Below are positions 43,268 through 52,015 of a stretch of DNA of 64,000 nt, one piece after another. Positions within the stretch are counted from its first letter, which is position 1. Every line of letters starts with the position of its first letter. The notes under the pieces are model-generated. The model had not been told where the DNA came from. It made no database searches and saw only the letters and a list, made by a program, of their open reading frames with translations. The stretch is from Nitrospinaceae bacterium (GTDB lineage: Bacteria; Nitrospinota; Nitrospinia; Nitrospinales; Nitrospinaceae): assembly GCA_029261535.1 (NCBI GenBank), contig JAJDBF010000031.1:35577-99576 (forward strand), written 5' to 3'. The translations under genes and the position numbers were made by a program.

Positions 43268-44344
43268 ATGAAACACGAGTCTATTTTACAAAAAGCCCTC
43301 GATGGCGAACGCCTCAATGCAGACGAAGCCTGCGCCCTGTTTGACTGTCCGGACATCACCCTGCTCGGCAATGTCGCCACCCGCCTTTACCGGAAACGTC
43401 TCGCCACCAACGGAAAAACCATCACCTACATCGTTGATCGCAACATCAACTACACCAATGTTTGCGTGACCGACTGTTCGTTCTGCGCGTTTTATCGCAA
43501 GGAAGGCTCTGCCGAAGCGTACGTTTTATCCAATGAAACCATCGGCGAAAAAATAAAGGAAGTGCAGACACAAGGGGGTTTGCAAATCCTCATGCAAGGC
43601 GGACACAACGCCAGTTTAAAAATCGACTACTACGAAAATCTGTTCCGCTACATCAAGGAAAATTTCGACATCCATCTGCATGCCCTGTCTCCGCCGGAAA
43701 TAATTCATCTGAGCAAACTATCTCACCTGTCCCTTAAAGACACGATCACTCGCCTGAAAGATGCGGGACTCGACTCCATTCCCGGTGGCGGTGGCGAGAT
43801 TCTGGTGGACCGGGTGCGCGACATCATCAGCCCGAAAAAATGCACCACCGATCAATGGCTCGATGTGATGGCAACCGCCCATGGGCTGGACCTTCCCACC
43901 ACGGCGACGATGATGTTCGGTCATGTGGAAACACTGGAAGATCGCATCGAACACCTCATGCGCCTTAGGGAGCAACAGGACCAGACAGGCGGATTCACCG
44001 CTTTCATTTGCTGGCCGTTTCAGGCGGGAAACACACCGCTGGCTAAAGACATCGGGCAGAAAAACACCACCGGGTGGGAATATTTAAAGACGCTGGCGAT
44101 TGGTCGAATCGTGCTCGACAATATCGACAACCATCAATCATCGTGGGTCACGCAGGGACCAAAGGTTGGTCAAATGGCACTCTTCTTCGGGGCCAACGAC
44201 ATGGGCAGTACCATGTTTGAGGAAAACGTGGTCAGTGCGGCGGGCACCACTTACAATCTGGATGAAAAAGAAATCCGGCGACTGATCGAAGATGGCGGGT
44301 TTTTGCCACAGAGGCGCAACATGCGTTACGGACACGTGACTTGA
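43268..44344 (+). CDS. mqnC: Cyclic dehypoxanthinyl futalosine synthase (radical SAM)
   Basis: From ATG 43268 (MKHESILQKALDGERL) it has 358 residues, the family length. The radical SAM motif is C66-x3-C70-x2-C73 (NYTNVCVTDCSFCAFYR). LQILMQGGHNASLKIDYYE (about 106-124), HALSPPEIIHLS and GLDSIPGGGGEILVDRVR (about 170-187) are diagnostic of MqnC. It cyclises dehypoxanthine futalosine in the futalosine route to menaquinone. The frame is open further upstream, but that would overlap the VOC gene. No other mqn gene is in the window. The presence of mqnC means this organism makes menaquinone by the alternative pathway. Confidence 0.94.
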   Translation: MKHESILQKALDGERLNADEACALFDCPDITLLGNVATRLYRKRLATNGKTITYIVDRNINYTNVCVTDCSFCAFYRKEGSAEAYVLSNETIGEKIKEVQTQGGLQILMQGGHNASLKIDYYENLFRYIKENFDIHLHALSPPEIIHLSKLSHLSLKDTITRLKDAGLDSIPGGGGEILVDRVRDIISPKKCTTDQWLDVMATAHGLDLPTTATMMFGHVETLEDRIEHLMRLREQQDQTGGFTAFICWPFQAGNTPLAKDIGQKNTTGWEYLKTLAIGRIVLDNIDNHQSSWVTQGPKVGQMALFFGANDMGSTMFEENVVSAAGTTYNLDEKEIRRLIEDGGFLPQRRNMRYGHVT

Positions 44345-44359
44345 TTCAAAGGGTGAAGT

Positions 44360-45421
44360 CTAGCGAAACATAGTGGAATTTTTGTAGCGTGTGACCGTCC
44401 GCCGACGCAGAACATTCAGCACCGCCGCCGCTGGAACTCCCAGCAGGACCCCGACAAACCCGAACAGTTCCCCTCCCACCAGCACCGCCAGCATGATCAC
44501 CACCGGATGCAGGCCGATCTTATCGCCCACCACCCGTGGCGTGATCACCATACTCTCTAACGCCTGCACCACCGCGAAGACCACCGTCACTCCGAGTAAC
44601 GCCATCCAGTCCTGATACTGAAGCAGGGTCAGAATGGCGGCAGGCACGAATCCCAGGATCAATCCGAGATAAGGCACAAGATTGGCGTAGCCAGCCAGCG
44701 GGCCGATAAATAAACTCATCGGTGTGCCGCAGAGGAACAAGCCGAGCGTGTACAAACCGGACATAAGTGTTGCCACCATCAATTGTCCACGCACAAATCC
44801 GGACAATACCTCGTCAATTTCCTTGACGATGTTGACCATCTCCCGTCGATAACGCCTGGGGATGAGTTTCCCCAGCTTGCGATTGATCCCGTCGAAATCG
44901 CGTAGCAGGTAAAACATGGCCACCGGAATAATGAGGATGTTGACCAGCACCAACAAAATATTCATCAATCCGGAAAGGGAACTCCAGAGCATTTCGGTGG
45001 CGGAGCCAAGAGCCAGCAGGGGCAAGGTCCCCAGTTTTTCGAAAACGTCCTTCAGGTGCATCTTGATTTTTGCCGGATCGATCAACGACACCTGATCGAG
45101 GATAGGCTGGAGCCAGGACATGACCTGCCCCATGTAATCGGGCAGGCTGGAGGCCAGGTGTTCCACCTGAATGCGAAGGAGCGGGATCAGAAGGAGAGCG
45201 GTCAGGACCACCATCAGAAAAAATGAAAACAGGATGGTGCTGACCGACATCGTGCGTGACAGTCCCCAGCGTTCCAGCTTGTCGGCGAGAGGATCGAGCA
45301 GATACGCCAGAGCAAACGCGATGGCAAAAGGTGTCAACACATTGCGCGCCAGATACAAGGCGACAAAAAATACTGCGATGACCGCGAACAGAAAATATCG
45401 AAAACGCTTATCGTCTTTCAC
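44360..45421 (-). CDS. AI-2E family (YdiK/PerM-like) membrane transporter
   Basis: This 353-residue, polytopic protein starts at GTG 45421. LYLARNVLTPFAIAFALAYL lies near the N-terminus, then a soluble middle region (VEHLASSLPDYMGQVMSWLQ). The diagnostic second half includes GFVRGQLMVATLMSGLYTLG, LVPYLGLILGFVPAAILTLL and VVGDKIGLHPVVIMLAVLVG. The family exports or imports small molecules (AI-2, Na+/H+ in some), and the cargo here is unknown. It is last in a minus-strand series (rluB, exported protein, this gene), 38 bases after the previous stop. Confidence 0.9.
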   Translation of the reverse strand: MKDDKRFRYFLFAVIAVFFVALYLARNVLTPFAIAFALAYLLDPLADKLERWGLSRTMSVSTILFSFFLMVVLTALLLIPLLRIQVEHLASSLPDYMGQVMSWLQPILDQVSLIDPAKIKMHLKDVFEKLGTLPLLALGSATEMLWSSLSGLMNILLVLVNILIIPVAMFYLLRDFDGINRKLGKLIPRRYRREMVNIVKEIDEVLSGFVRGQLMVATLMSGLYTLGLFLCGTPMSLFIGPLAGYANLVPYLGLILGFVPAAILTLLQYQDWMALLGVTVVFAVVQALESMVITPRVVGDKIGLHPVVIMLAVLVGGELFGFVGVLLGVPAAAVLNVLRRRTVTRYKNSTMFR

Positions 45422-45459
45422 TCAACCTGCCTCCCGCCAGTAATCTGTTGCAACCGCCA

Positions 45460-46482
45460 TTATAAATCCTCCATGAGTCCGGGCTTTTTCGAAATTGGCG
45501 CAGAGGGTTTGGAAGGCTTCGGCGAAGTTTTCGGAGCCTCACCTGGTTTTGCCGGGGATGCCTTTTTGTTCACCGGTTGCCAGTAACGCTTGATGGTGGT
45601 TTCCAGAAAGTCGCCAATTTTTTCACCAACGATTTCAAACGCCTGCAATTCGCCATTGACCGGATCGACCGCTCTTGCAGAGGCAAAATCACTCTTGGCG
45701 GCGATGACTTTGGAGTCGAGCACCGACACCACCTTGACACTGAGGTTGGCTTGCACATTGACCGGCCCGGTGGCGGAACCTTTCTGCCGGGTCGAGGCGG
45801 CATTGCCGACGATGACAATCCCGGCACCGGCCTTGAGCCCGATGTCTACGGCGGCAGTCACATCGCCACGGGCGGCCGTGCGCACCCGGTCTTCGGTTAC
45901 GGTATTGGCCACACGATCGCGCCGGATCACATGAATACCGCCGCCCATGAGATTTTGCGCCAGCGAAATCTCCGACATGGGAACGTAATCCCAGAACCTG
46001 CCGGTGGCTCGGGCGGTGAAACTGCGCTCCAGAATGAGCACCACCACCGCTTTGGGGTTGACGGTGGAGGACACCAGCCCGGCAGTGTTGAGCGTTTTGT
46101 TGAGGGCGTCTGTCCAGAGAATCACTTCAAGCCGCACGCGGGTTTCTTCTTCCAAATCATCGTCCACCGCTTCCAGAAAGCGATAAGACTTCACATACTT
46201 CGTCGGCGAAGACAGGATTGTTTTTACCTGCGGCCCCTTGCGTGCACTCGCATCCTCACCCAGAAGGTCTCCCAATGCTTTGTTCACCGCAGAGCGGAGA
46301 GCCCGCCAGACAGCACTTTTTCTTGCCTTCAGATAATTTGCATTTTTCGCCGGGGCCTTGCCCTCGGATTCATAAGTGGTGAGAACGCCCAATTGGGCAA
46401 ATGACTGGGGTGCACAACATAAAAACAGGACCGCCATCGCAATCAAAAGAAAGGGTAACAGTCGGCATGAACGAGGACGCAT
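45460..46482 (-). CDS. Exported protein of unknown function, FlgT/LPP20-like in outline
   Basis: This 340-residue protein has a signal peptide (LLPFLLIAMAVLFLCCAPQS, cleavage after SFA). The mature part begins with a KARKSAVWRALRSAVNKALG helix (about 52-71). VRLEVILWTDALNKTLN and AVVVLILERSFTARATG strands and AAVDIGLKAGAGIVIVGNAA follow. A Lys/Pro/Ser-rich tail (about 305-335) ends it. The pattern of an NAL-type helix, then a Rossmann-like domain that finds or names a lipid-side partner resembles flagellar FlgT or LPP20-like proteins, but I do not see a decisive motif. It starts four bases after rluB ends. Confidence 0.55.
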   Translation of the reverse strand: MRPRSCRLLPFLLIAMAVLFLCCAPQSFAQLGVLTTYESEGKAPAKNANYLKARKSAVWRALRSAVNKALGDLLGEDASARKGPQVKTILSSPTKYVKSYRFLEAVDDDLEEETRVRLEVILWTDALNKTLNTAGLVSSTVNPKAVVVLILERSFTARATGRFWDYVPMSEISLAQNLMGGGIHVIRRDRVANTVTEDRVRTAARGDVTAAVDIGLKAGAGIVIVGNAASTRQKGSATGPVNVQANLSVKVVSVLDSKVIAAKSDFASARAVDPVNGELQAFEIVGEKIGDFLETTIKRYWQPVNKKASPAKPGEAPKTSPKPSKPSAPISKKPGLMEDL

Positions 46483-46486
46483 CTAT

Positions 46487-47230
46487 TCAGGCCGCGTCCG
46501 TTTTACGCGCCGGGCGAACCAGTCGGCGCAGGGACTTGATTTCCCGCTCGGTCAAAAACCGGAACGCCATGGAGGGCAAACGCGCCAGGCTGAGCCCGCC
46601 AAAATGAGTGCGACTGAGCTTCACCACCGGGTGACCAATGGTTTCGCAAACGCGTTTGATGTGGCGGTACTTGCCTTCGGTGAGGGTGAGGATCAGGAAA
46701 CAGTTGCGACCGGTGGCACGTTCGATCTTGACCTGCATAGGGCAGGTCTTCACCCCATCGAGGCTGACCCCGCGACGCAAACGCCGCAGGTCTTTTTCAT
46801 CCGGAAGACCGCGCACCTTGACCCGGTAAATGCGCTCCACCCCGCCTTTCGGGTCCAGCAGTTTTTTGGAAAGCGCACCGTCGTTGGTCAGCAGAAGCAA
46901 TCCTTCGGTGTTGAAATCGAGGCGGCCCACCGGAAAAATACGCACCGGAAATTTATCAAAATAATCCATGACCGTTTGTCGCTCCCGGTCATCGCGCACG
47001 GTGGTGAGGCAACCCTTCGGCTTGTTGAACATCACGTAGACTTTCTCCTCCGCCTTGGGCAGGAGCTTGCCTTTGATCCGTATCTGATCTTTGTCCGGGT
47101 CGGCGGTACTGCCAAGCTTGGTGACCACTTTCCGGTTCACACTCACCTTACCCGCTTCGATCCACCCTTCGGCTTCACGTCGGGAAGCGAGCCCGGCATC
47201 GGCGATAATTTTTTGAAGACGTATTTTCAT
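46487..47230 (-). CDS. rluB: 23S rRNA pseudouridine synthase, RluB/RsuA family
   Basis: This 247-residue protein begins with an S4 RNA-binding domain (MKIRLQKIIADAGLASRREA, then VSVNRKVVTKLG). The catalytic domain has the family motif PVGRLDFNTEGLLLLTNDG (about 99-117) with the nucleophilic aspartate, and LTEGKYRHIKRVCETIGHPV near 188-207. It isomerises uridine in 23S rRNA (RluB in E. coli acts at 2605), though RluE/RluF or RsuA specificity cannot be ruled out from sequence. It follows scpB by eight bases, a very common bacterial neighbourhood. Confidence 0.88.
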   Translation of the reverse strand: MKIRLQKIIADAGLASRREAEGWIEAGKVSVNRKVVTKLGSTADPDKDQIRIKGKLLPKAEEKVYVMFNKPKGCLTTVRDDRERQTVMDYFDKFPVRIFPVGRLDFNTEGLLLLTNDGALSKKLLDPKGGVERIYRVKVRGLPDEKDLRRLRRGVSLDGVKTCPMQVKIERATGRNCFLILTLTEGKYRHIKRVCETIGHPVVKLSRTHFGGLSLARLPSMAFRFLTEREIKSLRRLVRPARKTDAA

Positions 47231-47238
47231 GGGGTCAC

Positions 47239-47874
47239 TCAGGATTCTTCGGACGAAGCGGTGTCCGGCACCGGCGTTTCTTCCGCACCACCGGTAGGAG
47301 CCACTTCCGCAAATTCGATTTCAGTCTGCTCCGGCCCGGCGGTTCCTTCGATTTCGCCTTCGCCAAAATCTTCCAGCGTTGGCAGTTCGCTTAAATCCCG
47401 GAGCCCAAAGTAGTCGAGAAATTTCTGGGTGGTGCGATACATATAGGGCTTGCCCGGCACATCCTTGCGCCCCGCCGGGGACACTATTTTTTTATCGAGC
47501 AGGGTGCGGAACACGCCGCTGGAATCCACGCCCCGGATTTCATCGACCTCGGCCCGCGTGATCGGCTGTTTGTAGGCAACGATAGACAATGTGTCCAGTG
47601 AAGGCTGGGACAGGCGAAAGGTTTTATCTAGCTTGAGGTATTTGCGCACCCATTCGGCATACTCCGGGCGCGTACACAATTGAAACCCTTCCGCCACCTC
47701 GACAATTTGCAGAGGCTTGTCTTTAAAATCCTCCTGCAACTCTTCAAGTAATGCGCGCAGTTCGATTTTGTCACCGCCACTCAACAAAGTCTGGGCGAGA
47801 GCCTCAGCCGAGACCGGTTGGTCCGACGCGAGGAGCAGGTTTTCGATTATAGCTTTGAGTTCGTTTCGTTCCAT
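47239..47874 (-). CDS. scpB: Segregation and condensation protein B
   Basis: This 211-residue protein has two winged-helix domains typical of ScpB: AIIENLLLASDQPVSAEALA (about 7-26) and LDTLSIVAYKQPITRAEVDE (about 93-112). IRGVDSSGVFRTLLDKKIV and TTQKFLDYFGLRDLSELPTL follow. ScpB dimers bind the kleisin ScpA and regulate the SMC condensin that compacts and segregates the chromosome. The C-terminal 40 residues are acidic and disordered. scpA, usually just upstream, is not present here; instead dcd lies 61 bases upstream. rluB follows directly. Confidence 0.9.
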   Translation of the reverse strand: MERNELKAIIENLLLASDQPVSAEALAQTLLSGGDKIELRALLEELQEDFKDKPLQIVEVAEGFQLCTRPEYAEWVRKYLKLDKTFRLSQPSLDTLSIVAYKQPITRAEVDEIRGVDSSGVFRTLLDKKIVSPAGRKDVPGKPYMYRTTQKFLDYFGLRDLSELPTLEDFGEGEIEGTAGPEQTEIEFAEVAPTGGAEETPVPDTASSEES

Positions 47875-47935
47875 AGAGGTGTGGGCCTGTCCGTATCAAT
47901 TATAAAAAATCACCGGGAAATTTACAAACCCGGAT

Positions 47936-49102
47936 TCAGCTTTTAAAATATTTGCTCAGTTTGAGTTCCTGCGACTGATAATTCGATGCGATCTCCTGCC
48001 CATAAGCCTTGGCGGGCTGTTCGATCATTTTTTCAAATTTGAGACGGCAGAACGTTTGACCGTGCTCGATCATGAATGGGACATCGTGCGGCCTGACTTC
48101 CATCACCGCATGCGCGCCCTGGTTCATCGGCTCATCGGTCCCGTTCCAGCCAAATCCGGGATCGAAAAACCCGGCATAATGCGTCCGCAGTTCGCCGCTG
48201 TTGGGCTCATACGCTACCATCTCCGCCAGCACATGCGGCCAGATGCAGATTTTCTCCTTCGACATCATGATGTAAAAACTTTCCGGCTCCAGCACAATGC
48301 GTTTTTTACGTTTGCTCGGCAGGTGCACCGGCTCCCAGAAATCCTGCGGATCGTAATGGTTCTTTTTGGACAGGTCGATGAAACTGCTGTTGGTCTTGGC
48401 CTTGTAAGCTACGACTTCCCCTTCGCCGCTTCCCATCAGATCAACTCCGACATACAATCCGCCCTGCACCTTGATGTCCTTGAAAGGAACAGCAAACCCA
48501 CTGCGGTCGAACAGGACAGGAAATTTACGGTAGTCCGGTTCCAGACTTTGTCGGCCCATGGTGGTGGGTTGCCCCTGCGCGATGCGGAGCTGATTCAGGC
48601 ACAGGTTCTCTTTTACCTTGACCGGAAAGGACCGGGTGATGACCTCCAGATACATTTTCCCCTTGTACCCGCGCGGTATCTCGTCGAACCGATGACCTTT
48701 ATCCACGATAACACGGGTGAACATGTCGAGCCTGCCGGTGGAACTTTTTGGGTTGGTGTAACCGTACAGGTTCTTCGGAAAATCAAGTTCCTCTTTAAGA
48801 GGAATCAGGTAAACTCCGCCGCGCTCCAAAAATCCGGAATCCTTATTATTGGAACGCAGATCGACCTCGTACAGCTTCAGGTCCTTTAACTTCTGCTCGA
48901 CCGATTCGTTTTCCGGCAGAAAACTGCTCAGGATGCGGTAAGCCTTCGGCCCCAGTCGCAAATCCAGGCTGACCGGCTGAATCTGGGCGGGGGTAATTTT
49001 GTCTTCGGAATGGATGATCCCGGACTGACAGGCTTTCTTGATATGCTGATACGGCAGGTAGCCCGATTGCCCCTTGATCGCGTCCAAAAATGATTCTTCC
49101 AT
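47936..49102 (-). CDS. dcd: 2'-deoxycytidine 5'-triphosphate deaminase, long (double-domain) form
   Basis: This 388-residue protein matches the long dCTP deaminase family (PF06559), about twice the usual 190-residue Dcd. It appears to contain two dUTPase-like beta-barrel units. QIQPVSLDLRLGPKAYRILS (about 41-60) and GYTNPKSSTGRLDMFTRVIV (about 113-132, with the conserved SSxGR region) form the first. GGLYVGVDLMGSGEGEVVAY and HYAGFFDPGFGWNG (about 305-318) form the second. It would convert dCTP to dUTP to feed thymidylate synthesis. It is first of the minus-strand group and divergent from the fmdB-like gene. Confidence 0.83.
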   Translation of the reverse strand: MEESFLDAIKGQSGYLPYQHIKKACQSGIIHSEDKITPAQIQPVSLDLRLGPKAYRILSSFLPENESVEQKLKDLKLYEVDLRSNNKDSGFLERGGVYLIPLKEELDFPKNLYGYTNPKSSTGRLDMFTRVIVDKGHRFDEIPRGYKGKMYLEVITRSFPVKVKENLCLNQLRIAQGQPTTMGRQSLEPDYRKFPVLFDRSGFAVPFKDIKVQGGLYVGVDLMGSGEGEVVAYKAKTNSSFIDLSKKNHYDPQDFWEPVHLPSKRKKRIVLEPESFYIMMSKEKICIWPHVLAEMVAYEPNSGELRTHYAGFFDPGFGWNGTDEPMNQGAHAVMEVRPHDVPFMIEHGQTFCRLKFEKMIEQPAKAYGQEIASNYQSQELKLSKYFKS

Positions 49103-49261
49103 GAGCGTTTTGAGACCGAATTGTTTGAAATTGGGTGACAGCGGATTCCGGGGCGTGGGGCAGGCTGGAAAATCCCATTGACAGGCCGTTTGAAGCTATG
49201 ATTAAATCCTATTATACAAAAGTTTGCAACCCAAGATTTTACCAGCACTTGCGGAATCCCC

Positions 49262-49510
49262 ATGCCCCTTTACGAATATCATTGCGAAGATTGTCAGGCC
49301 GATTTTACCCTTCTGCAATCGCTCAGCACCAATAAAGAAGAGACTACCTGCGAGCACTGTGGTTCATCATCAGTTAATCCGCAGATGTCCTCTTGCGTCG
49401 GCAAGGTACAGGGGGCACCCCGAAAAGGGGTCAAACCCGCTACGATTGACGATTATCCTAATAAAACAATCTTCAATCTCCCAAAACCTCGCCATATTTC
49501 AGAAATCTAG
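49262..49510 (+). CDS. FmdB-family zinc-ribbon protein
   Basis: This 82-residue protein opens with MPLYEYHCEDCQADFTLLQS and TTCEHCGSS, supplying two CxxC knuckles (C8/C11 and C30/C33) for one zinc. These small proteins are often called FmdB regulators, but their function is generally unproven. No promoter is evident between dcd and this gene. The tail is basic and proline-containing (APRKGVKPATIDDYPNKTI). Confidence 0.82.
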   Translation: MPLYEYHCEDCQADFTLLQSLSTNKEETTCEHCGSSSVNPQMSSCVGKVQGAPRKGVKPATIDDYPNKTIFNLPKPRHISEI

Positions 49511-49590
49511 TCCTCCGCGGACAGCGAACGGGGACCTCCGCAGATGGCGAACGGAAAACAGACCTTGCGGTTGGCCAGGAAAACCCACCG

Positions 49591-49702
49591 CATGTCATTC
49601 TGAACGAAGCCCTTCGACAGGCTCAGGACAAACTCTGCAGAGTGAAGAACCTCGCCCTGGATTTTAATTCAGGAGTGATGCAAAGGCCTCCTTAATACAA
49701 AA
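49591..49702. repeat. Dispersed repeat family A, rearranged copy
   Basis: CATGTCATTCTGAACGAAGC, CCTTCGACAGGCTCAGGAC, GTGAAGAACCTCGCC and the end GATGCAAAGGCCTCCTTAAT are all family A segments. Their order is altered, as if two partial copies merged. Confidence 0.6.
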
Positions 49703-49773
49703 GGGAATATGAAAACCTTCAGAAAACTTATCGAATAATTTAGAAATCTTTTTTTAACGGTCAAAAAAAACAC

Positions 49774-51768
49774 ATGAGCAAAAATACTTCATCCAATAGT
49801 AAGAAACCCTCGTCCAACTGGACCAGTGCCCTCATTGGCCTGGTTGCTATCGCTGGCCTCATCGGAGTGGGCATTTTCTGGTCTGCCCCCGACAGTAAAA
49901 TGATCCCTTACGAACAATATAAGGAAGCCCGCATCAAAAAAGCATCGCAAACGGTGGCGGATGACAAAAGCTCACGCGATGGAGAATCCAAATCGCGTCC
50001 GATAGAAATCACATCGGAAGATGAAACCTTGAGCGATCTCAAGGAGCGGGCCGAAAATCTGCAACTGGCGCAAGTCAACACGCCGAAGCCCCCGACCACT
50101 GACCTGCCGCGTCAAACACTGGAGCACATTTCCAAAGGCATGGGGCTTTCGGAACAAGGCAAATATGAACTGGCCGAGCTCGAGTTTGAAAAAGCCGCAG
50201 AACTCAGCCCGAACTCGCCCGAGGTCTTCGCCATCTGGGGAGCCTCTCACCGCATGCAGGAAAAATTTGAAGGCGCCAACAAACGCTTTGGTCGCGCTTT
50301 CGAACTGGCACCGGACGATGAAGAAATCGCCTTCAACTGGGGCCTGTCGCGCTTGCACGAGAAAAACTCCGATGAAGCAATCAAGCTGTTCAAGGAAACG
50401 GTGGCCCTCGATCCCAAGCATTACATGGCCCACAACTACCTCGGCAAAAGTTATGGCCTGAAAAAGGATTACAAAAATGAATCCGCGGCTTACAAAAAAG
50501 CACTCGAGATAAAAGAGGATTTTGCGCAGGCGCATTTCAACCTTGCGGTGGTACTGGGCCTGATGAAAAATTTTGATGAGGCCGGGCCGCATTTCAAACG
50601 CGCCATCGAACTGGACAAACAATTCGACAAGCCGTTCGTGAATCAGTTCCTCGTTGCCATGGGCCTGCGTTCCGCGAAGGGTAAAAGAGACGACCTGAAA
50701 CCTGTCGACAAAACGAAGAAGGCCATTGAGGACGCTCTCGCCTCAAAAGGCAAAGCGGGCGAATCACACGAAGGACACGATAAAAAAGAAGGCGAAGGTT
50801 CTGAAGGTTCTGGCACAAAAATCGTAAGGCCTATCACCACCATCAAAGGTGCAATTAAAATCAATGGTCAAGCGGTATCAGCCCCTGGGCTGGTGATTCT
50901 CGAATCCAAAAGCAAACTCAAGGTTCCCAAACAGGCAACCGGAGCCCTTGAAATTTTCCAACGCGGCCTGAACTTTGCGCCACAAAACTCTGTGGTGATG
51001 GTGGGCTCCACCGTCAAATTTATTAATGATGACGCGGAAGTGCACAACATTTTTTCCAAATCGCGCAACAATCAGTTCAATCTGGGCGCGATGGCCTCGG
51101 GCACTGCAAAATCGATCACCCTCGATTCGCCAGGCCCGATCATCCTGCGTTGCAACCTGCACAAGGATATGATCGGCACCTTGTTCGTTGTGCCCAACGG
51201 GTACTACTCCGAACTGGATGAAAACGGCAATTACGCCTTTGACAAGGTCAAGAGTCAGGAGTACCTCATGCAGTTCTGGCATCCCAGGCTGGCACCGGAA
51301 GAGGTCAACCACAACATGAAAAATGCGGCCCTCACCGGCATCGACCACACGATGGACTTTGATATCGCGTCCAAATCTGAAATGGGCGAGATTCACGATA
51401 TGGTGGATCAAACCGATTACAATTTGCTGGTGGTCAATATTGAGCAGGAAATGGGACAGGCCATCAAGGACTGGAAAGCCGGCAAGAAATATCTTTCCCA
51501 CAAACGCATGCTGAAAACCATCACTTATTACTTCGATGGCGGCGGACTCAAAGGTGCCATCGCAAAAAGTTTCAGCGTCAAGCGCAGTGAAAATCTGGAA
51601 AAATCGCTGGATGAAATCCGCAAAATCATCGCCGGATTCAAAGGAGAATCGGACGAGACCACCGAAGCCAAGCTCAATGGCATGGCCAAGCGGGCAGTCG
51701 CGGCATTGAGAAACAATGTGCAGGAATTGTACGCCCGCATCGCACCGGAAAAAACGGCTGTGCAATAG
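49774..51768 (+). CDS. Membrane-anchored TPR protein with a cupredoxin domain
   Basis: This 664-residue protein has one N-terminal membrane segment (WTSALIGLVAIAGLIGVGIF, 17-36), so most of it is periplasmic. Residues about 105-310 are five or six TPR units (GKYELAELEFEKAAELSPNS, EAIKLFKETVALDPKHYMAH). A charged linker (GHDKKEGEGSEGSG) precedes a plastocyanin-like domain (about 350-480). Its type 1 copper ligands are H424 (DDAEVHNIFS), C460, H463 and M466 (LRCNLHKDMIG). A helical C-terminal domain (about 530-664) follows. The likely role is electron transfer or copper-dependent assembly in the periplasm, with TPRs binding partners. It is flanked by repeats, with no operon partner. Confidence 0.78.
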   Translation: MSKNTSSNSKKPSSNWTSALIGLVAIAGLIGVGIFWSAPDSKMIPYEQYKEARIKKASQTVADDKSSRDGESKSRPIEITSEDETLSDLKERAENLQLAQVNTPKPPTTDLPRQTLEHISKGMGLSEQGKYELAELEFEKAAELSPNSPEVFAIWGASHRMQEKFEGANKRFGRAFELAPDDEEIAFNWGLSRLHEKNSDEAIKLFKETVALDPKHYMAHNYLGKSYGLKKDYKNESAAYKKALEIKEDFAQAHFNLAVVLGLMKNFDEAGPHFKRAIELDKQFDKPFVNQFLVAMGLRSAKGKRDDLKPVDKTKKAIEDALASKGKAGESHEGHDKKEGEGSEGSGTKIVRPITTIKGAIKINGQAVSAPGLVILESKSKLKVPKQATGALEIFQRGLNFAPQNSVVMVGSTVKFINDDAEVHNIFSKSRNNQFNLGAMASGTAKSITLDSPGPIILRCNLHKDMIGTLFVVPNGYYSELDENGNYAFDKVKSQEYLMQFWHPRLAPEEVNHNMKNAALTGIDHTMDFDIASKSEMGEIHDMVDQTDYNLLVVNIEQEMGQAIKDWKAGKKYLSHKRMLKTITYYFDGGGLKGAIAKSFSVKRSENLEKSLDEIRKIIAGFKGESDETTEAKLNGMAKRAVAALRNNVQELYARIAPEKTAVQ

Positions 51769-51770
51769 GT

Positions 51771-51955
51771 AAAGGAGAGCCTTACATAACTCAAAAATCA
51801 ATAGCAAAGGCGAGATTCTTCGCGGAGCCTGTCCTGAGCCTATCGAAGGACTCAGAATGACAGTTCGTTGATTTAATGTGTCACCCTGAGCCTATCGAAG
51901 GGAGGCCTCCTCTTTTTAGCTCCCTCAAGAACACTCGTGCAAAACTCTCCTTAAA
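51771..51955 (+). repeat. Dispersed repeat family A, full copy
   Basis: AAAGGAGAGCCTTACATAAC at the left end and GTGCAAAACTCTCCTTAA at the right form inverted ends (AAGGAGAG/CTCTCCTT perfect). The core GGCGAGATTCTTCGC and CAGAATGACAGTTCGTTGAT are intact. Confidence 0.88.
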
Positions 51956-52015
51956 TAAAAGAAAAAATGTTAATTACGAACACTGGACCACTAACAGGAA
52001 AATCAATTCAGCCTT

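Noticed and set aside
45577..47413. Two long plus-strand frames (45577-46404 and 46376-47413)
   Set aside because: They oppose the exported protein, rluB and scpB, all of which are convincing on the minus strand.
51956..52015. T-box or other riboswitch before cysS
   Set aside because: The leader is short after the repeat and shows no T-box sequence or antiterminator stem; likewise nothing was seen before cysD or cobA-hemD.
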